DNA of 64,000 bases from UBA5018 sp947463165 (GTDB lineage: Bacteria; Cyanobacteriota; Cyanobacteriia; PCC-6307; Cyanobiaceae), in the NCBI GenBank assembly GCA_943371245.1, contig CALRTY020000003.1, positions 186,001 to 250,000 on the forward strand. Reading direction: 5' to 3'. Both the position numbers and the translations under genes were made by a program. The notes beneath the pieces were generated by a model that worked only from the letters and a program-made list of their open reading frames with translations, was not told where the DNA came from and ran no database searches. Of this stretch, positions 35,605 through 44,073 are shown piece after piece. The stretch's first letter is position 1. The number at the start of each line of letters is the position of its first letter.

Positions 35605-36342
35605 TCAATCGCGGCGGCCACCGCCCTGCAGGGCAATGATCAGGCGCAGCAAGAAAATGAACAGGTTGATGTAGGTGAGGTACATGCCCAGGGCCCCGGA
35701 CAGATACTGCTCATCGCTGTAGGTGCGAGGCATCGTGTAGAAGTCGAGGAACGCAGCCCCCACAAACAGCACAGTGCCAAAGCCGGCGATCATCAGCTCA
35801 AAACCACCGGTGTGGAAGATGCCCGGAGCGAAGATGCCGCCCACGATCTGCACCACCATGGCGATCAGCAGGCCGATCAGCCCCAGGCCCACAACGGCCC
35901 CGAGGGCCTGGCCCACGTTGTCGCTCATCCGCCGGCCGGTGAACGAGGCCACCACAAAAGTGATGCCGGTGGCCAGGGCAGCTGTGCCCACGGCACCGAC
36001 CCCGGCGGCCGCCACCGCATAGCTAACGATGCCACTGAGGGTGAAGCCAGTGATCAGGCTGTAGGCGGTGAGCAGGGGCAGAGCAACGGCATTGTTGCCC
36101 TTGTTGGCCACGTTCTGGGCCAGAAAGAACAGAACAAAATTGCCAATCAACGCCACCCAGAACAGGGGCATGAACAGGGCCCGGCTGCTGGCCATCACCG
36201 CCATGCCACCCATCACCCCAACGGCGGTGAGCACCATGCCGCCACCCACGTAGGGCAGGGCCTTGTTGACCACATTTGGACCCACCAGGGCGCTCGACTG
36301 CGCCTGGCGAATCGCTTCTTGGAAATTGCTGCTGGCCGGCAT
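35605..36342 (-). CDS. Bax inhibitor-1 (TMBIM/YbhL) family membrane protein
   Basis: 245 residues with seven hydrophobic helices between about residues 30 and 238. Family features: L-L-T-A-Y-S-L-I-T-G-F-T-L-S near the middle, G-A-A-F-L-D-F-Y-T-M, and the C-terminal L-Y/T-Y-I-N-L-F-I-F-L-L-R-L-I. Bacterial BI-1 proteins such as BsYetJ conduct calcium in a pH-dependent way; the role in cyanobacteria is not established. ATG at 36342. Confidence 0.92.
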   Translation of the reverse strand: MPASSNFQEAIRQAQSSALVGPNVVNKALPYVGGGMVLTAVGVMGGMAVMASSRALFMPLFWVALIGNFVLFFLAQNVANKGNNAVALPLLTAYSLITGFTLSGIVSYAVAAAGVGAVGTAALATGITFVVASFTGRRMSDNVGQALGAVVGLGLIGLLIAMVVQIVGGIFAPGIFHTGGFELMIAGFGTVLFVGAAFLDFYTMPRTYSDEQYLSGALGMYLTYINLFIFLLRLIIALQGGGRRD

Positions 36343-36453
36343 GGCGCACCAGGTCGTGAACTGCCTCCCATCCTGACAGTGCTTTGCGGCTGCCGTTGCC
36401 TGGCCCAGGGCGGTTCTCCCTCCCCAGTGCCAAGCCCCTCTGGGGGCTTGTCT

Positions 36454-37467
36454 TCAGGGGCGGAGCTGGCTGCGGTGCCGTTGGCCGGCCTGGGCCTGCA
36501 GGGCATCGCGGGCCGCATAGGCGGTTACCAGCCGCTGCACCAGCGGGTGGCGCACCACATCGGCGGCGCTGAACTCACAGATCGCCACCCCTTCCACCCC
36601 CACCAGCACCTGGGCCGCCTCGATCAGGCCGCTGATCGCCCCCGGCGGCAGGTCGATTTGAGTGGGGTCGCCGGTAACCACCATGCGGGAGTTTTCGCCC
36701 AGGCGGGTGAGCACCATGCGCATCTGGGTGGCGGTGGTGTTCTGGGCCTCGTCGAGAATCACGAAGGCATCGGCCAGGGTGCGGCCGCGCATGTAGGCCA
36801 GCGGCGCCACCTCGATCACGTTCTTTTCAATCAGCGAGGCGGTGCGCTCCTGGCCCAGCAGGGTGTGCAGGGCGTCGTAGAGGGGCCGCAGGAAGGGATC
36901 CACCTTCTGCTGTAGATCGCCCGGCAGAAAGCCCAGCCGCTCGCCTGCCTCCACCGCCGGGCGGGTGAGGATCAGCCGCTCCACCTTGCGCTCCTGCAGC
37001 ATGCGCACCGCCTGCACGGCGGCCAGGAAGGTTTTGCCGGTGCCGGCGGGCCCCAGGGCCAAGGTGAGGTCGTGGCGCTCCATCGCCGCCACATAGGCCT
37101 GCTGCTTCAAGGTGCGCGGCCGCAGCAATTTGCCGCTCTGGCTGCGGGCCAACACCTGCTGGCTCAATTGCTGGTGATCGCTAGCGCGACCGGTGTCCAG
37201 GGCGCTCAAGCTGGTTTGGATGTCTACGGCGGTGATCGGTTCACCCCCCTGCCACAGGGGCCGCAGCAGTTCCACCAGGCCGGCAGCCCGCTCCAACTGG
37301 GGCGGCCGGCCCCGTAATTGCAAACTCAAACCCCGCAACACCAGAGAAGCGCCGGTGAGGGCCTCCAGGCGATGCAGGGTGGCTTCGCCAGCTCCGGCCA
37401 GGGCCATGGCGGCGGCCTGATCGGGCAGATCGATGGCGAAGCTCTGGAGTGAGTCAGCCCCGGGCAT
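36454..37467 (-). CDS. phoH: PhoH family ATPase
   Basis: 337 residues. Walker A in L-A-L-G-P-A-G-T-G-K-T-F-L-A-A near residue 140, Walker B in F-V-I-L-D-E-A-Q-N-T-T. PhoH proteins are RNA-associated ATPases, often next to rRNA maturation genes (ybeY, era) or ffh. The N-terminal ~110 residues resemble the KH-like N-region of PhoH/YbeZ. ATG at 37467, 11 bases after rpsP. Confidence 0.95.
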   Translation of the reverse strand: MPGADSLQSFAIDLPDQAAAMALAGAGEATLHRLEALTGASLVLRGLSLQLRGRPPQLERAAGLVELLRPLWQGGEPITAVDIQTSLSALDTGRASDHQQLSQQVLARSQSGKLLRPRTLKQQAYVAAMERHDLTLALGPAGTGKTFLAAVQAVRMLQERKVERLILTRPAVEAGERLGFLPGDLQQKVDPFLRPLYDALHTLLGQERTASLIEKNVIEVAPLAYMRGRTLADAFVILDEAQNTTATQMRMVLTRLGENSRMVVTGDPTQIDLPPGAISGLIEAAQVLVGVEGVAICEFSAADVVRHPLVQRLVTAYAARDALQAQAGQRHRSQLRP

Positions 37468-37478
37468 GGGGCGTTTCC

Positions 37479-37913
37479 TCAGGCTTCAGGGGCCGTCTCG
37501 GCAGCGGCTTCCGCAGCTGCAGCCTCTTCTGCGGCTTTGGCGGCAGCGGCAGCTTCCGCAGCGGCGGCCTCTTCCGCAGCCTTGGCGGCGGCGGCTTCAG
37601 CGGCAGCCTTGGCGGCGGCGGCCTCCCGGGCGGCGGCTTGCTTGGCCTTGCCTACAACCACGGAAGCCCTGGGGCTGGGCTCCACCAGACCGCCGCGCTC
37701 CAGCAGGGTGAGCACGGTGTCGGTGGGCTGGGCACCCTGGGCCAGGCGGGCGCGGATGGCCTCGGTGTCCAGGCGTGCTTCTTTGGTGCGGGGGTTATAG
37801 AAGCCCAGCTCTTCCAGCGGACGACCATCCCGACGGGACGTGCTGTTGGTGGCCACGAGGCGGAAACTCGCTTCCCGCTTCTTGCCGAACCGCTTCAGGC
37901 GGAGCTTGATCAT
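37479..37913 (-). CDS. rpsP: 30S ribosomal protein S16 with Ala-rich tail
   Basis: 144 residues. The S16 core is residues 1-82 (M-I-K-L-R-L-K-R-F-G-K-K at the start, then F-Y-N-P and A-Q-P-T-D-T-V-L-T-L-L). The remaining ~60 residues are almost only Ala, Glu and Lys with an A-A-K-A-A-E-E-A periodicity, encoded by repeated gcggcttc units. Typical bacterial S16 is 75-90 residues, with modest tails in cyanobacteria. ATG at 37913 matches the family start. Between ffh and phoH on the minus strand. Confidence 0.96.
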   Translation of the reverse strand: MIKLRLKRFGKKREASFRLVATNSTSRRDGRPLEELGFYNPRTKEARLDTEAIRARLAQGAQPTDTVLTLLERGGLVEPSPRASVVVGKAKQAAAREAAAAKAAAEAAAAKAAEEAAAAEAAAAAKAAEEAAAAEAAAETAPEA

Positions 37914-37984
37914 CGTGGGCCGGCCACTAGGTGTGCAAACAAGCAATGTAGCTTGCGGCTTGCACCCCCCTCAAGAGGCCGCTT

Positions 37985-38053
37985 CAAAGGGCCCCATCAA
38001 GAGGCCCCCTTTCAAAAGGCAGGCTCAAAAAGCAGGCTCAAAAGGTCGCCTCA
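37985..38053. repeat. Short tandem repeat over the ffh stop codon
   Basis: ggctcaaaa-type units of about 13-15 bp (ggcaggctcaaaaa, gcaggctcaaaa, ggtcgcctcaaa) follow two copies of tcaa[ag][ag]ggccc. The last unit contains the ffh TGA (38051-38053). It occupies most of the gap between ffh and rpsP. Confidence 0.65.
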
Positions 38054-39538
38054 AAGCTCCCCGAAGCCCTTGCGCTTCTTGCTGGGCTTGGGGGGCTTGG
38101 GGGCGGCGCCCCGGCCCGGCTTGCCGTGGGCGCCGCCGCCAGCGGGGAAGCCGGGCATACCGCCGCCCATGCCGGGCATGCCTGGGAAACCACCCATGCC
38201 GGGCAGGCCACCCATACCGGGCATGCCCGGCATACCGCCCCGGGTCATCTGCTGCATGAAGCCACGCATCTTCTGGAAGTCGGCGAGCACCTTGTCCACT
38301 TCGGCGGGGCTGTGGCCGCTGCCGGCGGCGATGCGCCGCCGCCGCGAGGGGCTGCTGGCCAGCAGGTCGGGTTTTTGACGCTCGGCCTGGGTCATCGAAC
38401 CGATCATCGACTCGATCTTGCGCAGCTGCTGCTCCCCCTGCTTGAGCATGCCGTCGTCGATCTTGTTCATCCCCGGGATCATCTTCATCAGGCCCCCCAG
38501 GGAGCCCATGCGCTTGATCAGGCGCATCTGCTGCAGGAAATCGGAGAAGTCGAAGGAGGCCTCCTGCAACTTCTGCTGCATGCGGGCCACATCGGCCAGC
38601 TCCACCTCCTTCTGGGCCTTCTCCACCAGGGTGAGCACATCGCCCATGCCCAGGATGCGGCTGGCCATGCGCTCGGGATGGAAGGGCTGCAGCGCCTCCA
38701 CCTTCTCGCCGGTGCCGATGAACTTGATCGGCGCGCCGCTGATCTTGCGGATCGAGAGGGCGGCGCCACCGCGGGAATCGCCATCGAGTTTGGTGAGCAC
38801 GGCGCCGGTGATTCCCACCTGCTCGTGGAAGGCGCGGGTGAGATCGGCGGCCTCCTGGCCAATCATCGAATCCACCACCAGCAGCACCTCGTCGGGCTGC
38901 ACGGCATCACGGATCCGCACCATCTCCTGCATCATCGAGCTATCGATCTGCAGCCGGCCGGCGGTATCCACCAGCACCGTGTCGTAGCCCTCCTGCTGGG
39001 CCTTGCTGAGGCCGGCGGCGGCGATCTGCTCGGGCTTGGCCTCCGTGCCGAGGCTGAATACCTCCACGCCGATCTGGGCGCCCAGGGTTTTGAGCTGATC
39101 GATGGCGGCCGGCCGATACACGTCGGCGGCCACCAGCAGCGCCTTGCGGCCCTGCTCCTTGAGGTGCAGCCCCAACTTGGCGGTGGCGGTGGTTTTGCCA
39201 GCCCCCTGCAGGCCGGCCATCAGCACCACGCTGGGACTGCCGGCCTTGCCGCCCTGGGCCAGGGGGGCATTGGCGCCACCCATGGTCTCCACCAGCTGTT
39301 CGTGCACCACCTGGATGAATTTCTGGTCGGGGCTGATCCCCCGCACCACCTCCGCCCCGAGGGCCTTGCGCCGCACCTCATCAACGAAATCCTTCACCAC
39401 CGGCAGGCTCACATCGGCCTCCAGCAGGGCGCGCCGCACGTCCTTCAGGGCCGCTTCGATGTTGGATTCACTGATGGCGGCCTGACCCCGGAGGGCCTTG
39501 ACGGCGTCATCGAAGCGCTGGGACAGTTCGTCGAACAT
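38051..39538 (-). CDS. ffh: Signal recognition particle protein Ffh (SRP54)
   Basis: 495 residues. N domain 1-90; GTPase with A-G-L-Q-G-A-G-K-T-T (about 108-117), D-T-A-G-R-L-Q-I-D, T-K-L-D-G-D-S-R-G-G-A and G-T-G-E-K-V. The Met-rich M domain follows (about 325-435), which binds 4.5S RNA and signal peptides. The last ~60 residues are a G-M-P-G-M repeat, then a basic P-K-P-S-K-K-R-K tail, common in cyanobacterial Ffh. ATG at 39538. Confidence 0.98.
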   Translation of the reverse strand: MFDELSQRFDDAVKALRGQAAISESNIEAALKDVRRALLEADVSLPVVKDFVDEVRRKALGAEVVRGISPDQKFIQVVHEQLVETMGGANAPLAQGGKAGSPSVVLMAGLQGAGKTTATAKLGLHLKEQGRKALLVAADVYRPAAIDQLKTLGAQIGVEVFSLGTEAKPEQIAAAGLSKAQQEGYDTVLVDTAGRLQIDSSMMQEMVRIRDAVQPDEVLLVVDSMIGQEAADLTRAFHEQVGITGAVLTKLDGDSRGGAALSIRKISGAPIKFIGTGEKVEALQPFHPERMASRILGMGDVLTLVEKAQKEVELADVARMQQKLQEASFDFSDFLQQMRLIKRMGSLGGLMKMIPGMNKIDDGMLKQGEQQLRKIESMIGSMTQAERQKPDLLASSPSRRRRIAAGSGHSPAEVDKVLADFQKMRGFMQQMTRGGMPGMPGMGGLPGMGGFPGMPGMGGGMPGFPAGGGAHGKPGRGAAPKPPKPSKKRKGFGEL

Positions 39539-39659
39539 CGAGGCCTGCTGGCGGAGGGAAGGCCGCCTCGAATGGGCGGTGGCTAACCCCGATGGTAAAA
39601 AGCGGCGCGGCGGCCAGCGGGTTGCTCAGGGGGGGGCAGTGGGGCGTTAGGCGCGGTGG

Positions 39660-39741
39660 CTAGTTGGCGGTGCCTAGTTGGCGGTGGTACGGGGTGGGGC
39701 GCTAAGCGGGGCGCTCAGTGGAGGGCTCAGCGGGGCGCTCA
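39660..39741. repeat. Two short tandem repeats at the end of the zipN-like gene
   Basis: ctagttggcggtg occurs twice (39660-39672 and 39674-39686). It is followed by three to four copies of [ag]gcggggcgct[ca]ag up to the stop codon at 39739-39741. The array fills the region 3' of the division gene in the ~200-base gap to ffh. Confidence 0.7.
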
Positions 39742-41886
39742 TTTGGTGGGCCGGAAACCGACCAGCCGCCAGATGCCGTCTGGGTCGCGGCCGAACACGT
39801 AGCTGTTGGTGAGCCGCAGCCGGCTGGCGGCGGCCAGATCCTTGCCGCTGGCATCGAGACGGCGCTCGCTGTAGCTCAGGCGCACCCGGGCCACGATGCG
39901 ACCGGCCTGGCGCTCCGTGATTTGCAGCTCCTCCACCTGGGCTGTGATCTCCTGGCTGGTGCCGGCGGCCAAATCCCGCTGCCGCTCCGCTTGCAGGCGC
40001 AGCGCCAAGGGCGCTCTCACCAGGCTCTCCAGGGGTTGGCGCGGCGTACCGCCCGCCAGCACGGCCGCCTTGGCCGCCAACCAGGCCTGCAGCAGCGCCT
40101 GGATCTGGTTTGTGTTGGGGTCGGCCGCCTGGAGCGGCAGGTTCGCCTGGGGTGAGGGGGCGAGCTTGGGCGCGGCTGGCAGCGGCTCAGCTGGCACCGG
40201 GGCCACTGGAGCGGCCAGCTTGGGCTTGACCGGCGCCGGCGCTGCTGGGGGCAGGGGGCCCCGGGACCGCAGGGCCAGCACCACCCCGATCAACATCAGC
40301 AGCCCAGCCCCTGCCGCCGCGATCGCCCATCTCCCGGGCCGCCAGCCCAGGCCGGGAAGCGACCGACCAGCCCTGGCGATGCCGGCCCGCCAGCGGCGCC
40401 GCAAATCAGGCTTGCCGCTGGCCTCTGATCTGCCACTGGCATCTGATGGGTCTTTGGCCACTGACCTGCCGCTGGCAAAGGCGGGCCCATCGTCTAGCGG
40501 TTGGCCGGTGAATACGTAGTCGCCAGCCACCATCGCCGGCCCCACCGCAACCGTTGCCTCCCCTGACGGCGTCCAGTCGGCAAAGGGGTTTTGCTGCTGG
40601 CGATCGTCGCGGCTGGCGCCAGGGGAACCAGGGCGGGGGCCAGGATTGGCGGCCATGGAGCGCTCCAGGCGCATCACCCAGGTCTGCACGTCGCGGTCGG
40701 CGAAGTAGGCCTCCAGATCTGGATCGGCTTCCAGGTCGCGGTAGCCCGAGAGCACCTCGCGCTCCAGCCAATCGCGGCAGTAGGCGCAGAGCTGGGCCAG
40801 GGGGTCGCCACTCTGCTGCGCCGCCCAGCTTTTCAGCCGCCCATCGGCCCCCTCGGCAAACAGGCGCTGGCCGGTCTCCACCTGCCCAAGTAATAGGTAA
40901 AGGCAGGCCAAGGAGGGCTCGACGGCCCGCTGGCCGCTGGCCTCCAGCAGCTGGCGGGCAGCCTGGATGCGCTCTGGCTTGCGCTGGGCGAATCCGGTAG
41001 CCGTGAGCGCTCGACTGGCCAACAGGGTGGCCTGGGGTGACTGATCGGCCCAGCGGCTGAACAGGTCCACCTGTTCCTGCACGGTGAGGAAGGAGCGGAT
41101 CTGGCTGAAGAAGGGGCCAAATTGCTCGGCGGGCAAACTTGGATCGGCTTCGCCCTCCAGCCCGCCCCGCTCCTGCACCAGCTGTTCGAGCAGCTCCAAG
41201 CCCAGCTGGCGCTCCTCCCGGGCGGCGAGCTCGCGGCTGAGCAGGTCGAGCACCCGATAGGGCCGCAAACGCAGCAGCTCAGCGCTGATTTCCTCGAGCA
41301 GGGCGGGCAATTTGCCCATGCGCTGCAATAGCTGGCCGCCCTGATGGAGCGTGGTGGCGGCCAGTTCGTAGCGCCGCTGCTGATGGATTGCCGCCGCCGC
41401 CGCCAGGCAGGCCGTACCGGCCAGCAGCGTTAGATCCCCCTCCCGGCCGCTGCCCAATACCGGCGCGTTGGGGGGTTGCAGGGCGCGACTGGCCAGCTCA
41501 AAGCACTCCAGGGGTTGGCCGGCCTCCAGCAGCAACAGCAGTCCGCCGGTCTCCAGGGCGTAGGGCAGATCCAGGGCTGGCACCAGGGAGTGGCCCCTAC
41601 CCACCAGGGCCGTCAGGTGGGCCTCGTATTCGGCGCGGCGCGGGCCATCGGCGAGTAGGTCGGCACTCGCCCTCAGCAGCTCGGCGCGGGCCTGGAGGGT
41701 TTCGGCTGTGTAGCCCTGTTCGGGCGGACGATCCAGGCGCTGCTGCAAGGTATGCAGAACCACCTGGGCGTCGCTGTTACCAGTGACGCCCAGCAGCCGG
41801 AAATGGTCGATCGGCAGTTCCAACCCACAGGCGCCTAATGGTGGGTGACTGTAGGCAGAGTCTTGGATTTTGGCTGCAGCGAGCAC
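39739..41886 (-). CDS. ZipN/Ftn2 (ARC6-like) cell division protein
   Basis: 715 residues. ZipN/Ftn2 anchors FtsZ to the membrane in cyanobacteria. The N-terminus has a degenerate J-like start (L-P-I-D-H-F-R-L-L-G-V, about 24-34), then a helical repeat region to about 430, a basic linker, one membrane helix (W-A-I-A-A-A-G-A-G-L-L-M-L-I-G-V-V-L-A-L, about 510-530), a Pro/Ala-rich linker, and a C-terminal IMS/DUF4101-type domain ending V-F-G-R-D-P-D-G-I-W-R-L-V-G-F. The GTG at 41886 is used, but a TTG giving M-E-L-P-I-D-H-F is an alternative. Divergent from pdhA, with 52 bases between starts. Confidence 0.88.
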   Translation of the reverse strand: MLAAAKIQDSAYSHPPLGACGLELPIDHFRLLGVTGNSDAQVVLHTLQQRLDRPPEQGYTAETLQARAELLRASADLLADGPRRAEYEAHLTALVGRGHSLVPALDLPYALETGGLLLLLEAGQPLECFELASRALQPPNAPVLGSGREGDLTLLAGTACLAAAAAIHQQRRYELAATTLHQGGQLLQRMGKLPALLEEISAELLRLRPYRVLDLLSRELAAREERQLGLELLEQLVQERGGLEGEADPSLPAEQFGPFFSQIRSFLTVQEQVDLFSRWADQSPQATLLASRALTATGFAQRKPERIQAARQLLEASGQRAVEPSLACLYLLLGQVETGQRLFAEGADGRLKSWAAQQSGDPLAQLCAYCRDWLEREVLSGYRDLEADPDLEAYFADRDVQTWVMRLERSMAANPGPRPGSPGASRDDRQQQNPFADWTPSGEATVAVGPAMVAGDYVFTGQPLDDGPAFASGRSVAKDPSDASGRSEASGKPDLRRRWRAGIARAGRSLPGLGWRPGRWAIAAAGAGLLMLIGVVLALRSRGPLPPAAPAPVKPKLAAPVAPVPAEPLPAAPKLAPSPQANLPLQAADPNTNQIQALLQAWLAAKAAVLAGGTPRQPLESLVRAPLALRLQAERQRDLAAGTSQEITAQVEELQITERQAGRIVARVRLSYSERRLDASGKDLAAASRLRLTNSYVFGRDPDGIWRLVGFRPTK

Positions 41887-41938
41887 TGTTTACGGGGCTG
41901 GACCCCGTACAGTTCAGTGAGCATCAGGCGATTAGAGG

Positions 41939-43054
41939 ATGACCAAGGCAGACATGGGTCGTGAGCTTGCGGCAGCCTCCGGAGCCCCCGCCTGTTCCGC
42001 CGACTCCCACCAGGCGGCCGGTGCCCATGCCGAACGGCTGCGCAACCTCTATCCCGCCACCCCGGCCCAGGTGAGCTCCGAGGAGGGCCTGCTGCTCTAC
42101 CGCGACATGATGCTGGGCCGGCGCTTTGAAGACAAATGCGCCGAGATGTATTACCGCGGCAAGATGTTTGGCTTCGTGCATCTCTACAACGGCCAAGAGG
42201 CTGTTAGCACGGGTGTGATCAAGGCGATGAAGCTCCAACACGACTGGTTTTGCAGCACCTACCGCGACCACGTGCACGCCCTCAGTTGTGGCGTACCAGC
42301 CCGGGAGGTGATGAGCGAACTGTTTGGTAAGGAAACCGGCTGCAGCAAGGGCCGCGGCGGCTCGATGCACCTGTTCTCCAAGGAGCATCACCTGCTGGGC
42401 GGCTACGCCTTCATCGGCGAAGGAATTCCCGTGGCCCTGGGGGCCGCCTTCACCAGTCGCTATAAGCGCGATGCCCTGGGGGATAGCTCCAGCGATTCGG
42501 TTACCGCCGCATTTTTTGGCGATGGCACCTGCAATATCGGTCAATTTTATGAATGCCTCAACATGGCCTCTCTATGGAAATTGCCGATCATATTCGTGGT
42601 GGAAAACAATAAATGGGCCATCGGTATGGACCACAACCGCGCCACCAGTGATCCAGAGATTTGGCGCAAGGCCACCGGCTTCGGCATGGCCAGCGAGGAG
42701 GTGAATGGCATGGATGTGCTCGCCGTCCGCGCCGCCAGCCAGCGGGCGATCGAGCGGGCCCGCGCCGGCGAGGGTCCCACCCTGTTGGAATGCCTCACCT
42801 ACCGCTTTCGCGGCCACTCCCTGGCCGACCCCGACGAGCTGCGGGCCGAGGCCGAGAAGGAATTCTGGGCCAAGCTCGATCCGATCAAGGGCCTGGCTGC
42901 CCAGCTGTTCGAGCAAAAGTTGGCCACGGCCGAACAACTCCAGGCGATTGAGCAAGAAGTAGACGCAGAAATAGCCGACTGCGTGGAGTTCGCCCTGGCC
43001 GCCCCCGAACCCAAACCAGAGGAGCTCACCCGCTACATCTGGGCAGAAGACTGA
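41939..43054 (+). CDS. pdhA: Pyruvate dehydrogenase E1 component, alpha subunit
   Basis: 371 residues. E1-alpha, with E1-beta, decarboxylates pyruvate with thiamine diphosphate. Signatures: F-V-H-L-Y-N-G-Q-E-A, Y-R-D-H-V-H-A-L, G-R-G-G-S-M-H, and the ThDP/Mg motif G-D-G-T-C-N-I-G-Q-F-Y-E then V-V-E-N-N; the phosphorylation-loop region R-F-R-G-H-S-L-A-D-P-D-E-L is also present. ATG 41939 follows attagagg. E1-beta is not in the window, as is common in cyanobacteria. Confidence 0.97.
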   Translation: MTKADMGRELAAASGAPACSADSHQAAGAHAERLRNLYPATPAQVSSEEGLLLYRDMMLGRRFEDKCAEMYYRGKMFGFVHLYNGQEAVSTGVIKAMKLQHDWFCSTYRDHVHALSCGVPAREVMSELFGKETGCSKGRGGSMHLFSKEHHLLGGYAFIGEGIPVALGAAFTSRYKRDALGDSSSDSVTAAFFGDGTCNIGQFYECLNMASLWKLPIIFVVENNKWAIGMDHNRATSDPEIWRKATGFGMASEEVNGMDVLAVRAASQRAIERARAGEGPTLLECLTYRFRGHSLADPDELRAEAEKEFWAKLDPIKGLAAQLFEQKLATAEQLQAIEQEVDAEIADCVEFALAAPEPKPEELTRYIWAED

Positions 43055-43083
43055 ATCTAGGTAGATGACAGCCCATTTCAGGG

Positions 43084-43998
43084 CTAAAGCCCATGTAAGC
43101 GGGCTTGTTCGCTGGCGGCCCTGAATACCAGGCTGTGGCGCTCCACCAGGGGAGTCAGGGCGTCGTAGCCGCCACCGATCACCGTGGCGATGGCAATGCC
43201 CCGGCGCAGGCAGGCATCCAGCACCAGCCGATCGCGGTTCAGCAGGCCGGTGCTGCTCAGGCACAGCCTTCCCAGGAGATCGCCGCGGTGGGGATCGACG
43301 CCGGCGTTATAGAGCACCAGGTCGGGCTGCACCTCTGAGAGCAGATCGGGCAACACATTGCCGATGGCGGCGAGATATTCGTCGTCGCAGAGACCATCCG
43401 CCAGGGGTAAATCAAGATCGCCAATCTGTTTGCGTAGCGGGAAGTTGCTGGCGCAGTGGGCTGAGAAACAGAACACCCGCGGCTCCTGCTGGAAGATCGC
43501 CGCGGTGCCGTCCCCTTGATGCACATCCAGGTCGACCACCATCACCCGGCGCACCCGGTTCTCCGCCAGCAACACCCGCGCCGCCACGGCGCAATCGTTA
43601 AAGATGCAAAAACCACTGCCGTAGGCGGGAAAGGCGTGGTGGGTGCCGCCGGCCAGATGGCAGGCAACTCCGTGCTCCAGGGCCAACCGGGCCGTGAGCA
43701 CGGTGCCGCCCACCGCCAGCCAACTGCGCCGCACCAGGGCCGCATTCACCGGTAGACCAATGCGGCGCTGTTCAGCGGCCGAGAGTTCGCCGCGGCTGTA
43801 GGCCTGGTGATAACTGCGCTGGTGCACCAACTCCAGCCAGCGGCGGGGCGCTGGCAATGGGCTATGCAGCTGGGCCGCACTGGCTAGATCCAACCGCAGC
43901 AGCCGATCGTGCAGCAGCTGAAACTTGGCCATCGGAAAGCGATGCTGGCTGGGCAGGGGCGCCGAATAGTCGCGGTGGTAAACCAGCGGCGGCCTCAT
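43084..43998 (-). CDS. Histone deacetylase family protein (AcuC/HDAC-like)
   Basis: 304 residues of Zn-dependent deacetylase fold. G-G-T-H-H-A-F-P (catalytic His pair near residue 118), G-F-C-I-F-N-D, D-L-D-V-H-Q-G-D-G-T (zinc ligands Asp and His) and Y-N-A-G-V-D-P-H (third zinc Asp) are intact. Bacterial members deacetylate lysines or small acetylated amines; the substrate is unknown. Minus strand, 75 bases after the glycosyltransferase stop and convergent with pdhA. Confidence 0.93.
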   Translation of the reverse strand: MRPPLVYHRDYSAPLPSQHRFPMAKFQLLHDRLLRLDLASAAQLHSPLPAPRRWLELVHQRSYHQAYSRGELSAAEQRRIGLPVNAALVRRSWLAVGGTVLTARLALEHGVACHLAGGTHHAFPAYGSGFCIFNDCAVAARVLLAENRVRRVMVVDLDVHQGDGTAAIFQQEPRVFCFSAHCASNFPLRKQIGDLDLPLADGLCDDEYLAAIGNVLPDLLSEVQPDLVLYNAGVDPHRGDLLGRLCLSSTGLLNRDRLVLDACLRRGIAIATVIGGGYDALTPLVERHSLVFRAASEQARLHGL

Positions 43999-44015
43999 GG
44001 CAGATCCTCGCGATG

Positions 44016-44056
44016 TTTACCAATGACATGTTTACCAATGACATATTTACCAATCA
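44016..44056. repeat. 15-bp tandem repeat, 2.7 copies
   Basis: tttaccaatgacat[ga] at 44016-44030 and 44031-44045, with a partial third copy to 44056. Sits in the 75-base gap just 3' of the giant-linked glycosyltransferase (stop at 44074) and 5' of the deacetylase gene. Confidence 0.85.
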
Positions 44057-44073
44057 AAGCTTGCCTGGCGGCA

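Noticed and set aside
44016..44056. Iteron-like 15-bp repeats as an origin or regulator site
   Set aside because: Fewer than three copies, no DnaA box or regulator gene beside them, and they fit the stop-proximal repeat pattern.
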